Source: Patiria pectinifera (taxonomy: Eukaryota > Echinodermata > Asteroidea > Valvatida > Asterinidae). Taken from it: a DNA stretch of 64,000 bases. The DNA lies in assembly GCA_029964075.1 (NCBI GenBank), contig CM057134.1, forward strand, positions 23,104,905 through 23,168,904. Reading direction: 5' to 3'. Both the position numbers and the translations under genes were made by a program. This document shows, piece after piece, positions 1-13,000 of this stretch. The notes below the pieces were generated by a model, which was not told where the DNA came from, ran no database searches, and saw nothing but the letters and a program-made list of their open reading frames with translations. How positions within the stretch are numbered: the stretch's first letter is position 1; the number at the start of each line of letters is the position of its first letter.

Positions 1-954
1 CAGTAGCTAAAACCAAACTGAAAATTTCTATGGTTAAAGCTGGGGCTCAGGATGTTGGCCTGCATTGTGCCTCACATTCCTGGAATCCTGCAGGGCTACT
101 GCACAGGATTTATGGAGAAACAGAGTTGGTGACAAAATAATATATTTAATGCAGGCAGCCTGCCAGATGCACACAAGTTTGTCATTATATGCACAGTGTA
201 AATGCACATCCTAATTAACAAGTCAGGTGAAAGGACCCTATATCAGGTCTGGTTCGTCATACCAAGTTTCATGACTTTATACAAGTTTGCACACTGAACT
301 GTGAAAGTGAGGGGACTACATGTACCAATACTGTACTTTGCACATGTCATTCAAATTTTAAAATGTTCAAGTTTGTATACTTTCAATGACACCTTCTCAG
401 TGAGCAGAGTACACATGCTACAGCTGCCAAGTATGAAAGTACATGTATCATGTAATCAGGGTGGGCTTTGGTTTCCCTTCGAATTTGTGTCACATTGGCA
501 ACAACTTACAGGCTTATTGTTTGCTGGAGTTCAAAAAGGGCATGAATCAGATCTTTTAAAATGATTTCTCTGAACTGTTTATGCTCTAGTGCTTGGAGTT
601 CATTCAGTAGGTTAAACTTACATGTACTCAATATGAATGGATAAAGTGAGTTTGCTTAATTATAAAAATGATTGAAAGTTGGACAAACATTTAAAGTTGG
701 TTACATGTAGATCTATTGTGCATGAAACATCCACACATTATGGATCTTGCATTACCTGTAACACATCGATGGCAAATACGTAAGAACATTCCCTGACTGT
801 CGTCAATCACTACTGAATTAATTCTTTTTTTAATGGAATTCGTCCACTGAAAGGCCAATAGCAACTTGGGGTTAGGGGCTACAAACAGAAGTGTAGGACA
901 GAAACAAAGAATGAAAAGTAAAGCATAGATTAATAATGTTTTTTTTTTTAACAG
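1..954 (+). other. Intronic DNA upstream of the first exon in the window
   Basis: No coding exon, RNA gene or clear mobile element was recognised. The short open frame at 301-564 has no family features. By position it is probably a DCAF17 intron, because exon A needs an upstream coding exon. Confidence 0.5.
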
Positions 955-1051
955 GAATGGACTTCATGCCATGCCTACAATAGTGTATACAAATCCAGAC
1001 AAGTCACACACCTATAAATTGGAGGCTAACCTTCACTGCTCTGCTGAACTA
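955..1051 (+). CDS. DCAF17: DCAF17 exon A (first in window)
   Basis: The acceptor is a T-run followed by aacag at 950-954; the donor gtaagt starts at 1052. The exon opens with one base that completes a codon, then encodes 32 residues running from NGLHAMPTIVY to LHCSAEL and ends on a codon boundary. It aligns with the vertebrate segment just before the DILP motif. An upstream exon ending in phase 1 is required and is not present in bases 1-954. Confidence 0.85.
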
Positions 1052-4000
1052 GTAAGTTGAGAAAATGAGCAGTAAATTAAGTCAAGTACTTCTGAATGAA
1101 GTGATTACCTCTTACTTTGTATGTATATCACAGGTCTTTTCACCGTAGACAAATACTGGGGATGTACATGTATAGCACTCTTGAAATGCCTACCCCTACA
1201 TCTGACCTACCAAGACCAGGGTGTTGATAGTGCACTAGAACATTGCTAGTAATGACCACAATTAGTTCAACAAAAGATTGTTCGGTATAGAGGTTGTTTG
1301 TTAAAGCCATTTTAGGCTGCCGGCCTGGCACTCAAAGGTTTCCAAGTTGAATCTGTATACATGTACTCTTCTTTCAAATCATGGAAAAATAATGCAAGGG
1401 CTTTCAATAACATATTGAATTGAAGGAAACTTCAAGCCACGTACATTGTACGTGGCTAGTCATGTAAAGAATATTTGCCAAAATGGGCTGTACTGCAGGT
1501 TTGGTAGCATTCGTGTATTAAGGCCTCTAGATATTTAATGTACACACCATTGTAAGTTTCTTTTTGAAAACTTTTGTTCAGTGATAAGTCACCTTAGTTT
1601 TAGTCAAATATTCATGTTAATAAAGGCTTTACCAAAAGACTAGTCATCAGTTATTGTAAACAAGTTAATGCTAACCCTTGTCTAGGTAACTTAGAAATCA
1701 TTACAACTACTTTTGGGTTGATGAGAGAAGTAAAACGCCTCAAATTAAATCGTGTTGGGAAAAATTATTAGATGAAATATTAATTGAACTTCCACACGGA
1801 AAAAGAAAATAGTCGACATTAAAGAAATTAAGTTGAGAACTTCAATTACAGATTCATGCATCGTATAATATCAACGAAAGAATTGTTGTATAAAAATGGG
1901 AAGTCTGTTATGCTCAACGTGTGATACGATTGACGACTGTAAACATACATTGTTAACCTGTAAACAAACAACTGAACTGTATCAGTTAAAGGTATACTAT
2001 CAAGCAAAACCAAAAAGTGATTTTATTACTCAAACATTAAGCTTATTAACAGTTGTTGATCTGAAAACCCGAGGTTAATTTCATAATTACAATAGCAATG
2101 TTTTCAATGTATAGCAAGAAAAAAAATTAATATGGAAAAAAGAAGGATTCCTTTTTTTATTATTTTTCATTAAAGAATTATTATTCCGTGCAAAGTTGCA
2201 AAAGAGAAACAAAGTCTTCCTGAAACCGTTTTTGATAACTAAAAAAAACAATGATACAAAATACAAAATAAACGATTAAAAACCTGCCAAAACAGTCCAA
2301 AAATCTTGGCATGGCTCATAAGGAGCAGCTGACGATTAGTGACCAATCAAAATGTTGTGCTGTTTCTCACCAAGATAGTGTCACAGTTCATACATTCGGC
2401 TCTGAGTGGTCGGTAAACCTGTTTGACATTTGCATTGCATTTTGGGTGTGAAATTTTTACACAAACCTATGGGGACAGTGAACCAGTGAACTTTAATATC
2501 TTTCTAGTATTTTATCGATTATCAATTCAAATGTTAAAGCAGAAAGGTAAATATCAAATTAAACACTTTGAAAAACAAAACAAAAACTGTATCTGTAAAA
2601 ACTTTTCTTTTTTTTTTTTAAAATCACCTTCATTTATTGTTTTCTTCCGAACGGTACATTTCAGGTGTAACAATTTCACAGAGTATTTGGTATCAGACCT
2701 GTCTTCACTATGAGCAAGGTCTTTCTCATTAAATCGGTAGGTTCTGGGTATTTACCAATGTTACTACATGCCAGGACAGTATTTTTTATTAAGAGTGCAA
2801 CGGTATCAAACTTTTGTATAGTAGAATTTGCTTTGGGAAATATATTTTCTGAAGCAGATTTTAATAATAAATAAATTTCACACTTATGTAACCAAAATGT
2901 TTTACATGTACCAGTATGTGTGTATTCTGATTTTTTCTTTCTTTCCTCTCCCACAGAACATATTACCCATGGTAGATGGTGAGCACAGACCCTACGTACT
3001 TGGTCTTACTAAATGCCAGAGCCTCATCCGAATTGATCTTCAGACTGGTCAGATCTTGAAGAAGATATATCTTGGTCACCATCATTTGTAAGTTAACACT
3101 CCTGCTGTTTAAAAGGTCACAAATGGTCAAAATTTCCTTCCACTCCCCATGGCTTACTTTTAACAAACCAATGGGTCACCTCACCAATATGGACCCAGGT
3201 AACAGCATGGCTCAGAATGCATGTGTAGCCTTTTATGCAACAGTAGCCTTTTAATGAGCATTATAATGCTATGTTCATACTTAAGAATTGGATTGGCCCT
3301 GCCACTAGACTAATACACCCCTGTATTTTGCATGTCTTCCTACACATCTGCTCACCCATCTGCTCAACTTGATATCTCGGGCTTGGTCATCTATTGACCC
3401 CTGTGATATTGTGGAGAGACCAGGTGGGAAAGAGTGCGATTTGTTACTCAGGGACTGCTCTTGTTTCACTTGACAACTACCCACAATTCCTTTACACACA
3501 CACAAATGATCACTGATCTGTCATAATTGATAGTGTTTTGTCCATCAGTGGCATTGCTATCTACTAAGCAGTATCATTTCGTGGGTCTCAACATTTCATT
3601 TTCGGACAGATATTCAAATATTTGTCCAGCACAATGCGTATGCATTAGGTCTCCATAGAGAGGGGCAGTGGTTGTCCATCTGTGCCAATGAGGAAGCATT
3701 AAAGTTACTTCCCACCATATTCGTGCACTTGTGGCAACCATTTGGAAAATCTATATATATATATAGTCCTTTAACGTCGATCAACGACGATCAGCACGAT
3801 GGTGCCTGGTAGCGCGTCTGGCATTGCACTCTTCCATGTAGGTTTGATGGGCAAGGCTGCTCCCCTGGTGTAATACACTACGCCAGCCCAACCTGTTGGC
3901 TGCAAAGCTCTCCCAGTCAGTCAAGTTGATGGAAAAGGACTGTAGATCACGCTTGACTACATCCTTATACAGCAGCTTTGGGCGGCCTACTGGACGAGGG

Positions 4001-7000
4001 GCATTAGGAAGCTCGCCGAAGAGTATGTATTTTGGTAGGCGGGCATCGTCCATCCGTATGACATGGCCTATCCAGCGCAGCCTACGTTTCTGAAGCAATG
4101 TGCGCCTGTCAAGGCACTCTGTCCTGCACAGGATCTCAGTGTTAGGGACACGGTCCCGCCAGGTGAGTCCAAGGATAGATCGCAGACGACGCAGATGGAA
4201 TGCATTCAAGCGGCGTTCCTGACGTCTGTATGTTGTCCATCCCTCTGAGCCATACAGGAGGATGCTTAGTATGCATGCTTCATATACCTTGATCTTCAAA
4301 GGTAGAGGGAGACGGTTGTTGTCCCACACACGTTTACGCAGGCGTCCAAATGTTGTTGCAGCTTTGCCGATCCGTAGGTCGAGTTCTTCCTCCAGAGAGT
4401 TGTTCGAAGTCACAGTGGAACCAAGATATGTGAACTTCGTGACCGTCTGTAGTGAAGTTTCTTGGAGTGTGATGACTGGTGATTCCTGGATGTTAGTCTT
4501 GCGAATGCTGATCTTCATGACAAAGTCCTGGCATGAGCGGGCAAAAGCATCACAAAGTTGCTGCAGATCTTCCAGAGAATGCGCAACAAAAGCGGCATCA
4601 TCAGCATAGAGGAGCTCACGGACCATGACTTTGGAGACCTTCGTTCTTGCACGCAGACGGGAGAGATTGAACAGACCTCCTGTGGATCGAGTGTGGAGCA
4701 AGATCCCGCTTGATGTAGGAAAAGCGCTGCGGAGCAAGACAGAGAAGTAGATCCCAAACAGCGTAGGAGCCAAAACACAACCCTGCTTCACTCCACAATT
4801 TACACTGAAGCCGTGAGACACCGACCCGTCATACTGAACAGCGGCCTGCATTCCATCATGGAGAGCTCTGATGATAGCCAGCAAAGTTGGTGGACATCCC
4901 AGGCGCTCCAAGACTGCAAATAAGCCTGTGCGGCTTACGTAGTCGAATGCTTTAGTCAGGTCCACAAAGACAGTGTAGAGGGGGCGTCGCTGTTCGACGC
5001 ATTTCTCTTGCAGTTGACGAAAAGAGAAAATCATGTCCAGTGTGGAGCGGTTTGGTCTAAAACCGGCCTGACTCTTTGGTAATATTTGATCAGTAAGACA
5101 GCGGAGGCGTGGTAGGATGATACGGGCAAGCACTTTGCTGACTGTGCTCAGCAAGGAAAAGCCCCTGTAGCTATTACAGTCATGACGGTCGCCCTTATTC
5201 TTGTACAGTGTAGTTATGCTTGCGTCCCGGAGTTCATCTGGCAATGTACGGGTGTGCCAGCAGGTACGGAAGAGGTGCAGCAGTTCCTTTGTCAGATCAT
5301 CACCGCCATGCTTGAGAAGATCTGGTGGAATCCCATCTACACCCGGTGATTTTCCATTCTGTAATGCACCAATCGCTTGCTTCACCTCGATGGCGGTTAT
5401 TTGCCGGTCCAGCTCAAGTTTTGCAGGCAACTGTGGAATTGCCATTGCGATGGCTGTTTGATTAGCATTTACTGGAGTGCCATACAAGGAGCTGTAAAGT
5501 TCGACCCAACGGTCTAGTTGTGCCTGCATGTCGGTTAGAAGCGTACCATCAGATGCACGCAGTGAAGCCGTCTTCTTTGGGACAGGCCCCAGTGCTTCCT
5601 TGATGCCTCTGTACATTCCATGCAGATTCCCTGCATCAGAGCACCTGCAGATACGCTCACTCAGGTCAAGCCAGTAGCGATGCAGGGCTTGTCTTGTGCA
5701 GCGCTGAACTTCAGCCTTAGCGGACTGATAAGAGGCTCTGTTCCTGGGAGAAGGCTTGTTTAGGAATGCCAGTCGGGTACTGCGCTTGGACGCAATAGCA
5801 GGAAGGAGCACATCGGCACTGTGGCGAAACCAGTCCGGCTGTTTCCGCACTTGCTTCCCAAGTGATTTCATGGCAGAAGATCTGATGACATGCTTGAGGG
5901 ATTCCCAGCACTCGGTTGGGTCATGTGATGGCATCTTCTCAGCTAAACCTTGTGAGATGTTAGATTGGAGCTGTACACGGCGTTAGATTGGAGCTGTACA
6001 CGGCGATCCATATCAGCCAGGTTGGAGAGGTACGGGCGCGGTGGTGGAGGTGGCTTGGCATGGTGCATTCTTTTCTTCTTTACTCTGAGCCGGCAACGGA
6101 CCAGGGCATGGTCCGAGTCACAATCTGCTGAGTGTAGGCTGCGACAGTTGGTCACCTGTGGAAGTGCAGACTGCCTCACAAGTATGTGGTCCAGCTGGTG
6201 CCAGTGGCCAGATCTTGGGTGCTTCCAGGTGACCTTTGCCCTTTCCGAACCATTGAAGAAGGATGAGGGTATGCAGAGGTTGTGACGAGCACACAGCTCA
6301 AGCAGTCTCTGACCATTTTCATTCATTCTTTCAATGCCGTGGGGGCCAAGGACACCTTCCCAGGCAGTGTAGTTAGACCCTGTCCGGGCATTGAAGTCTC
6401 CAAGCAACACCAGGGAATCGCCCGCCGATGTGTCTTTGATCAAGGCTTCCAGCACGGCATAGAATGAGTCTTTCTCCTCAGGGGATGAGCACAGGGTTGG
6501 GGCATAGCAGCTAATGATTTTGAACTGGGAGTTGTACAGTTGAAGCTTTGCAGTCATAAGCCTGGGTGAAACTGAGACGGGGGTGAAGTCACGACCTTTC
6601 AAAGAGTTACGGATAGCAAAACCAACGCCATGATGAGGTCTCTCCCCATCTGGATAGCCATGCCAGTACAGGGTGTAGCTCTCCTTGCAGACAGATCCAC
6701 TACCAATTAGCCATGTTTCACTAAGAGCTGCAATGTCCACATTAAGACGGGCCAATTCCAGGTCAATGATGGCGGACTTGCGGGGGGTAGGGGCAAAACG
6801 GTCAGAGGAGACACCCAAGCAGCGGACGTTCCAAGAACCAAAGTTAATGTAGGCAGTAGCAGGATGTCGACCGAGCGGTGCCTGCCTGGAACACCCACTC
6901 TGCCGGGCATTGACAGCCCTCCTTGTAGCGGGCTGCCAAATTGCCAGTCGCTGTATACATCGTTGAGATTCCATTCCATGATTTGCACGTAACGTCGTGC

Positions 7001-10000
7001 GCCGAGGCAAGGGATAGCGAGTGAATGGTTGCCCAGGTCAGACACACTCCTCTGGGCCCAGTCATACATAACCCCAGTGGACTGCCGAAGCAGGACGACT
7101 AGAAGGATGATGGGCTGCCCCGCAGTGGCAAACTGACTATGCCTGGAAACTGCCAGCCGTTGACCGAGGTTCTTCCGCCTGCCAGTTAGCCCACTTGGGC
7201 CAGAAAGCCTGATACAATAGACGTCTGCCCCAGATGGATTGTCTCCTCCTGCTGCCAAGAAGACATTTTGAGTTGCAATTAATCTGGTTCCTACCCTTCG
7301 ACCTGTCCGGCTTGCTTGGAGCTGCCAGGGGGACATGGCCCCCAGCCGACATAGCTCTCCGGGTCACGGGAACGCACAGGGGTCTCCACCATGACAAGGC
7401 GCAACTCGCTAGAGACCATTTGGAAAATCACACCATACAAATTTTAAGAATCTGAGTATTTAATACTTAAAATGAATTAATGAAAGCAGAAAAAATATCC
7501 ATATTCAGCAATTAAAGAAAGAATCAGGTTTTGAGAAATTGCTCACTGAATTCAGAATTAAGTGTTAATCCTAACTCCCTAGCTTATTTTACTAGGAACT
7601 GGACCAAGTCCATCAAAATCCATCATTCACTCTGCGTCCAATACAAAACTGTACATGACATAATGGAATCCACCACTGATGCACTGGTTGACATTCATAG
7701 ATTAGCTACACATGACTTTTATCCCAATAGCAGTACAGGAAGCAAGGCAAAATCAATCGGATACCCCTAGCACTGCTTCAGGCCATTAGGCCCAAATCCA
7801 TCATACTCCATCAATATTAAGTCACACCAGGCCTTCTAGACAAAGTCCCCCAAAATCAACCAAAAAGGGGGGATGGATTTTGATGGAGTTGGGGTGGTTC
7901 CAGGGTTAATCATATTTGTGTGTTACATCCATAGATTGTGTAGAAGCATTGGTTTGACTCTAGTAGCAGACTTGAGGACAAGTCACTAAATAGTCGTGTA
8001 TGTTTATCGGTGGCCGGACATCTACTAGCACGGCACTAATCATGCTTCTTATCATATGCTTGGTTCAACATATCTAGTGACTTGACTAACATGATTTCAG
8101 ATGGATAGTCATTTATGCGCACAATGAAATGCATATGTGCATTACCTTTCCATAGAGAGGGCCAATGATAGTGGGTATATCTTTCTCTAGATCAGTGTAT
8201 GTTTCTCTCTTTTTTTCAAAAGATTCTCATTAGAATATTAAATTCAATATTATAGTGATAATACAATTATGTGTGGAAGAGGATCTGTACAGAAAGTACA
8301 GGGGTGCAGTTGAGCGCAGCAGTCAATTTTTGCATAAATTTTGCATAAGTTAGTTGCGCAACATTTCACGCTGAGCAACATTTCAGTAATGACACTTTTT
8401 ACGTAAATTTCATAGTGCATTAGTCTGTGACTTGCGCAACAAATCGTGGCGTAACTTGCACAATCATTTTAGGTGGTGTAAGTTGTGGCATAGCAACTGA
8501 AAAGGAAGAATTCTACTAGCAAATCATGATCTTTGTGCACAACATATCAAGGTTGATACAAAACCCTCATAGCTTTGTATTTGAGGTAAATGAAATGCTA
8601 TTTGAAAGTTGGGCACAAATATTATTTAAATGGCCTCTGTCCGGCATGGCATGCTGCGCATTGATCCATATTTGGAATAATAGTATGATTAGCAGAAATA
8701 AATGTTTGGGTACAGACTGCAAAACATCAAGCCTTAAAATCAGATTGCAACTAAGGACTGTAGTTACAAAGGGTACAAAACAGTCGTTTGATTGTAGAGC
8801 CTTAGCTTTACGTCATCAAAATGGGCTTGTAGCAAGATGCTACAAGATGGCGCCATTGAATGGTGCCATTATTGCTTGCTGTCACGATGTTTTGCTTGTT
8901 TTCACGTTTGGGACTCACTGTTTTAGTGCTGTTTTTGTGTACCCAAGAGAGGAACTGATTTTGTTGGGGAATGAGGACTAGCTGTGGAAATTTGGACTCG
9001 TGAACAACTGGATTTAATTGGGGATTCTGGCCAAGACGTTTGTGCCTTTCAACGTAAGAATGGGACACATAAGCAAAGATCCAGAGGGGGTAGGCTTGTG
9101 GGGCTTGGGAAACATCCTAAGTGAACGCCTTTGCCCAGCATCTTTTTGCCAATGTTAGATCACTTCGGAATAGAACAGAAGAACTTAATGGTCTTATCTA
9201 TGCCAGGAAGGATTTTCGCGACTGTTGTGTTTACTTTTTAATCAAAACCTGGCTTGATGCTTCAGTTCCAGACACCACCATGACTCCCCCTAGATTTATG
9301 CTTTTCAGATGGGATCGTGCATTCAGAGATGTGGACCAAGAGAAAGGAGGTGGGGTGTGTTTTCTGTTGGGCTTGTCACACCAGAACGTTTTAGGCCAAC
9401 GCGTGAGTAGCCCGTTAAAAACAGTTGATACGCTGGCAAACGCTGAACTTTCACAGAAAAGGTCAAGTTGAACCATGATTTCAGCGTGTCCATAACGCAT
9501 GGATAACGGGTTCATAGCGTATGCCGGCGCGTGAGAAGCATGTGAGGAACGTGCTCAGCTTGTGAGGAACACATCACTGATTTATCATTAAAATATGACA
9601 GCGTATCGCCAGCATACGCCAGCGTTCGCCAGCGTTCGCCAGTGCGTGAGTAACGCGTTAGTAACGTGCTTGACGACTGATGAACGACTGCCCAGCGCGT
9701 GAGTAGCACATTCCAACACGCGCCAGCGTACTGCAACAACCACGTGATTTTTTGTATAAGTACCGTAATTTTCGGAATATAAGCCGCGCGGCGTATAAGC
9801 CGCAGCACGCAAAAATCTGCAAATTAAGATTTGAAGTCGCGTATAAGCCGCACCGGCGTATAAGCCGCACCGACCGCTGCGGTTTCAATTTTGTAAGGCC
9901 TCCAAATTCTAGTCAAAATGCTCTGAACCAGTTCCATTTACACTACAGAAGCTATGAAAAGGGCCACAAAAGTTATATCAAATCATTTACAATCGATACT

Positions 10001-13000
10001 TTTACAAACAAATATGGGAATTGATGAGAAATAAACACCGGGAACTGCTGCCGGCTGCCCCGTCATAGCACGGCAGCCTGCGCCACGCACGCTGGTGAAT
10101 GACAACATTTCCCACAGCAAGTGAGAAAGTATGAAACCCACCGTGTGTTGTCTGACTGGAGCGCTACAAATCTTGCTTTGTGGCAACAGATGCTGATTTG
10201 TTTTGTCCTAAGAATAAACATGTCCGTTTTTACCTCAAAACTTATCCACTTATTCAAGTTTCGATCGTAACTTTCTTCGGAAATAGTCAAAACGAAGCGG
10301 ACATTTTAATAGACGAATCCATTAATTTTGTAAGGGGTGATTTAGTCCCTCTTTTGAGTTTCACATCGTTTCTTGAATGCATTTCAAGAAAACAAACTAT
10401 ATTGCAACGTTGAACAACTGATTATGTAATAGAAAACTGTTTCGAACGCCATACAAATTTTAGTCGTCTTTTTTCTTATTTTTTAAACAGCGGAAATATT
10501 GGTAATTATTGTTCCCAAGAAAGAACACCCCTTTGTTACTGCAAATGGTGTGGTCCGCTGGGGGAAAAACATGCTGCATATCGCTGCTGCACTGTACCAG
10601 TATCACGTACAGCTGGTCGCAAGTGTCAAAGACAGCTTTCATCACCGTACTTTTTACCGCTCGGTACCTTTACGTGAGACGTGGTTTCGGTTTGCTAATG
10701 ACTTTCTTAATTTATAATTCATTTCAGCAACACATCTCTTCTTGTACCAGTACATTAAATACACATGTGAATCTTATTTTTAGTCTTCAAGGCTCGGCGT
10801 ATAAGCTGCCCTGTGTATAAGCCGCAGTAAACATTTTCATGGGCAAATTCAACATATAAGCCGCGGCTTATATTCCGAAAATTACGGTAACAGACTACAG
10901 TACTTCATTCTTGCATTAGTCTCCGAACCGTGAACATCATCTTCAACTTCATCATGCCTCCCCCAAGCCCTCTAAGAAGTCAGAGACGCAGAAACCTGGA
11001 CGTGTTAGAGGCAAGAAGAGTACCCCGAAGAAGACTACACCTGAGGAGTCTACTGCTGCTCCCATGATGGCTCTGTCCATTCTGCCCACTCGGAGGCCCC
11101 TGTGATGTCCCATGCCTCCCTTGACTCTGCAGCTTCTGGTGCGTCCCATGCCTCCACCGTGCAAGGATCAAGCCCAAGAAGAGCAAGAAGGCCAAGTCGC
11201 AGAACCAGCTGTCGCCAGCAGGGGGGTAGCTGATGTGCGAGTTTCTGGAGGCCAACCCACTGATCTGGAACAACCGCATGCAGGAGTATCGGAGGTCCGA
11301 CAAGAAGAGCCGACTCTGGGCCGACCAGGCGAAGGCACTGCACAAGACCTCAGCCCATATCCAGGGTTGGTGGAAGTCACTTCATGACTGCCACACTAGG
11401 CTGGACAAGAAGAAGAGCGGAGACAGTGAGCCTGAACTCACTGAGCGAGAGCAGTGGGTGAAGAACAGGTTGAAGTTCCTGCAGAACATCACCCGTCATC
11501 GCGCTGAGCCTGTGTCGAGTGTGAAGGCCGCCATTGAAGCCAGTGCCGGAGACCTGGACGCTGCAGAGTAGGTGTGTGCAGAGCACCATGTTGGTGAAGA
11601 GGATGCTGAAGTGACGCCATCCCCCTCCTCCACATCCTCCACAGTGCGCAAGGGCAAGCGTCATGCCGAGGACGAGCTGTTGGAGACCCTGCAGAAGAAG
11701 GTTCAGGAGTCGGGGGACATCATCAAGAGCCTGACCACCCAGAAGCCTGTGACAGAGGAGCAGGCGTTTGCGAACTTTGTGCCAGACAATCTCTTGAGCA
11801 TGCCCAAGGAGAAGTTCTGCAAGGCCAGGCTGTCCATCAGCAAGATCCTCACGGAGTGCTGGACTCAGGAGGACACCACCTTTCAACCCCCAGCACCCAT
11901 GGCTCTCCCAGTGCGTCCCCGGTCGGCTCCTCAACCAAGTGCCAGCTGCTCGGAGCAGTACCAGCCACACCCCAGTATGTGGAGACACCAGCAACCCAAG
12001 GAGTGAGCGTCTGGTCCAGTGCCAGCGCCAGCAGGGAGTACATGGACATGTACCACCAGCAGCCACTCCAGCAGCAGTTCCAGGCGCAGCAGTTCCAGCA
12101 GCAGCAGCAGCAGCAGCAGTACCAGCCGCCGCAGTTCCAGGATCCTGCTCAGACGCCCACCTCCAGCTCCACCATGCCAGCTGCTGTGGGTTCAGCGTCA
12201 CAGGTGCTGAACCAGGGGCTGGACAGCAGCCTGCCAGAGGTCAGCCTCTCTGGATTCTTGACCGACCTGGACACAAATCATCACCTCTGGAAGGTATTCA
12301 TCGATGATGGCCTGGCAAACTTCTCTGACGACGATTGAAATGATGTTGTGGGGGACCATTCAGCCGAACTTCATTGAGGCATACTTGGTTCCAGAGGCAA
12401 GGTGACGCAAAGTCAAGACGAGCTTCAGGCCAGGCTCCAGCGGCTCCCTGAAGACAGTATGTTCCTTGGGCCCCCTCTCTGGCTAGCACCTCGTCGAACA
12501 TCTCAGGGGGCATCCGCATGAAGTACTTGAAGGAGGCCTGGTCCTTGTTCCAGAGTTCCACCAGAAGCTGGTCGTACAGGCCAAACTGTCGTCGCCTCCC
12601 AATCCATGGCCTGACCCAGAACCTTCTCCTCTCACGTCTTCTCCTCCTTCACTTATTGGCTTGGACCTGGTGAAGTGCCAATTCTAGCAGGTTATGGTGA
12701 TGTTGGAGAACAGCAAGTTCTTCTTGGCGCAGCGGTACCAGCTCGATATTCAATGCTGTCTCCAGGAGAAGTGATGAAGAGGTACCAGCAGCACCCTATT
12801 TATATACAGATACCCCAATACACCGGATAATACGCTATCAATATGCTAGCACACGCTGAACGTGTTACCTGGTTGTTAGGCAGTCGTTGAACGCGCTAGA
12901 GGGACGTTACACATACGCTGACCAACGTTGACCAATGCTACAAGCGCTACCAACCAGTTATCAACGCATTTGGGGCACGCAAGGGGTACGCTAGCCCTCC

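Larger units (their letters stand above)
3752..7414 (-). mobile_element. RTE-like LINE, nearly full length, with target-site duplication
   Basis: The element is flanked by a perfect 15-base direct repeat, accatttggaaaatc, at 3737-3751 and 7415-7429. It encodes an apurinic-type endonuclease followed by a reverse transcriptase on the minus strand. The 3' UTR is only about 30 bases and ends in a TA-repeat tail (3752-3765). A short single-polyprotein element with a tiny 3' UTR and a microsatellite tail fits the RTE group, but clade needs a phylogeny. About 400 bases of 5' leader precede the endonuclease. Confidence 0.88.

Noticed and set aside
301..564. 87-codon frame as an upstream DCAF17 exon
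   Set aside because: It has no match to the DCAF17 N-terminus and no suitable splice sites in the required phase.
6707..7336. 209-codon minus-strand frame at the LINE 5' end
   Set aside because: It overlaps the endonuclease in another frame and has no recognisable ORF1 domain; treated as 5' leader.
8526..8981. 151-codon plus-strand frame
   Set aside because: It runs through the left inverted arm into LINE-flanking DNA with no domain; it is not conserved between the two arms.
10952..11380. Minus-strand frames of 70-121 codons opposite the MADF gene start
   Set aside because: They are antisense shadows without family features.
11377..12201. 274-codon minus-strand frame opposite the MADF gene
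   Set aside because: It is a shadow frame of GC-rich, CAG-rich coding sequence, low-complexity Ala/Gly text with no domain.
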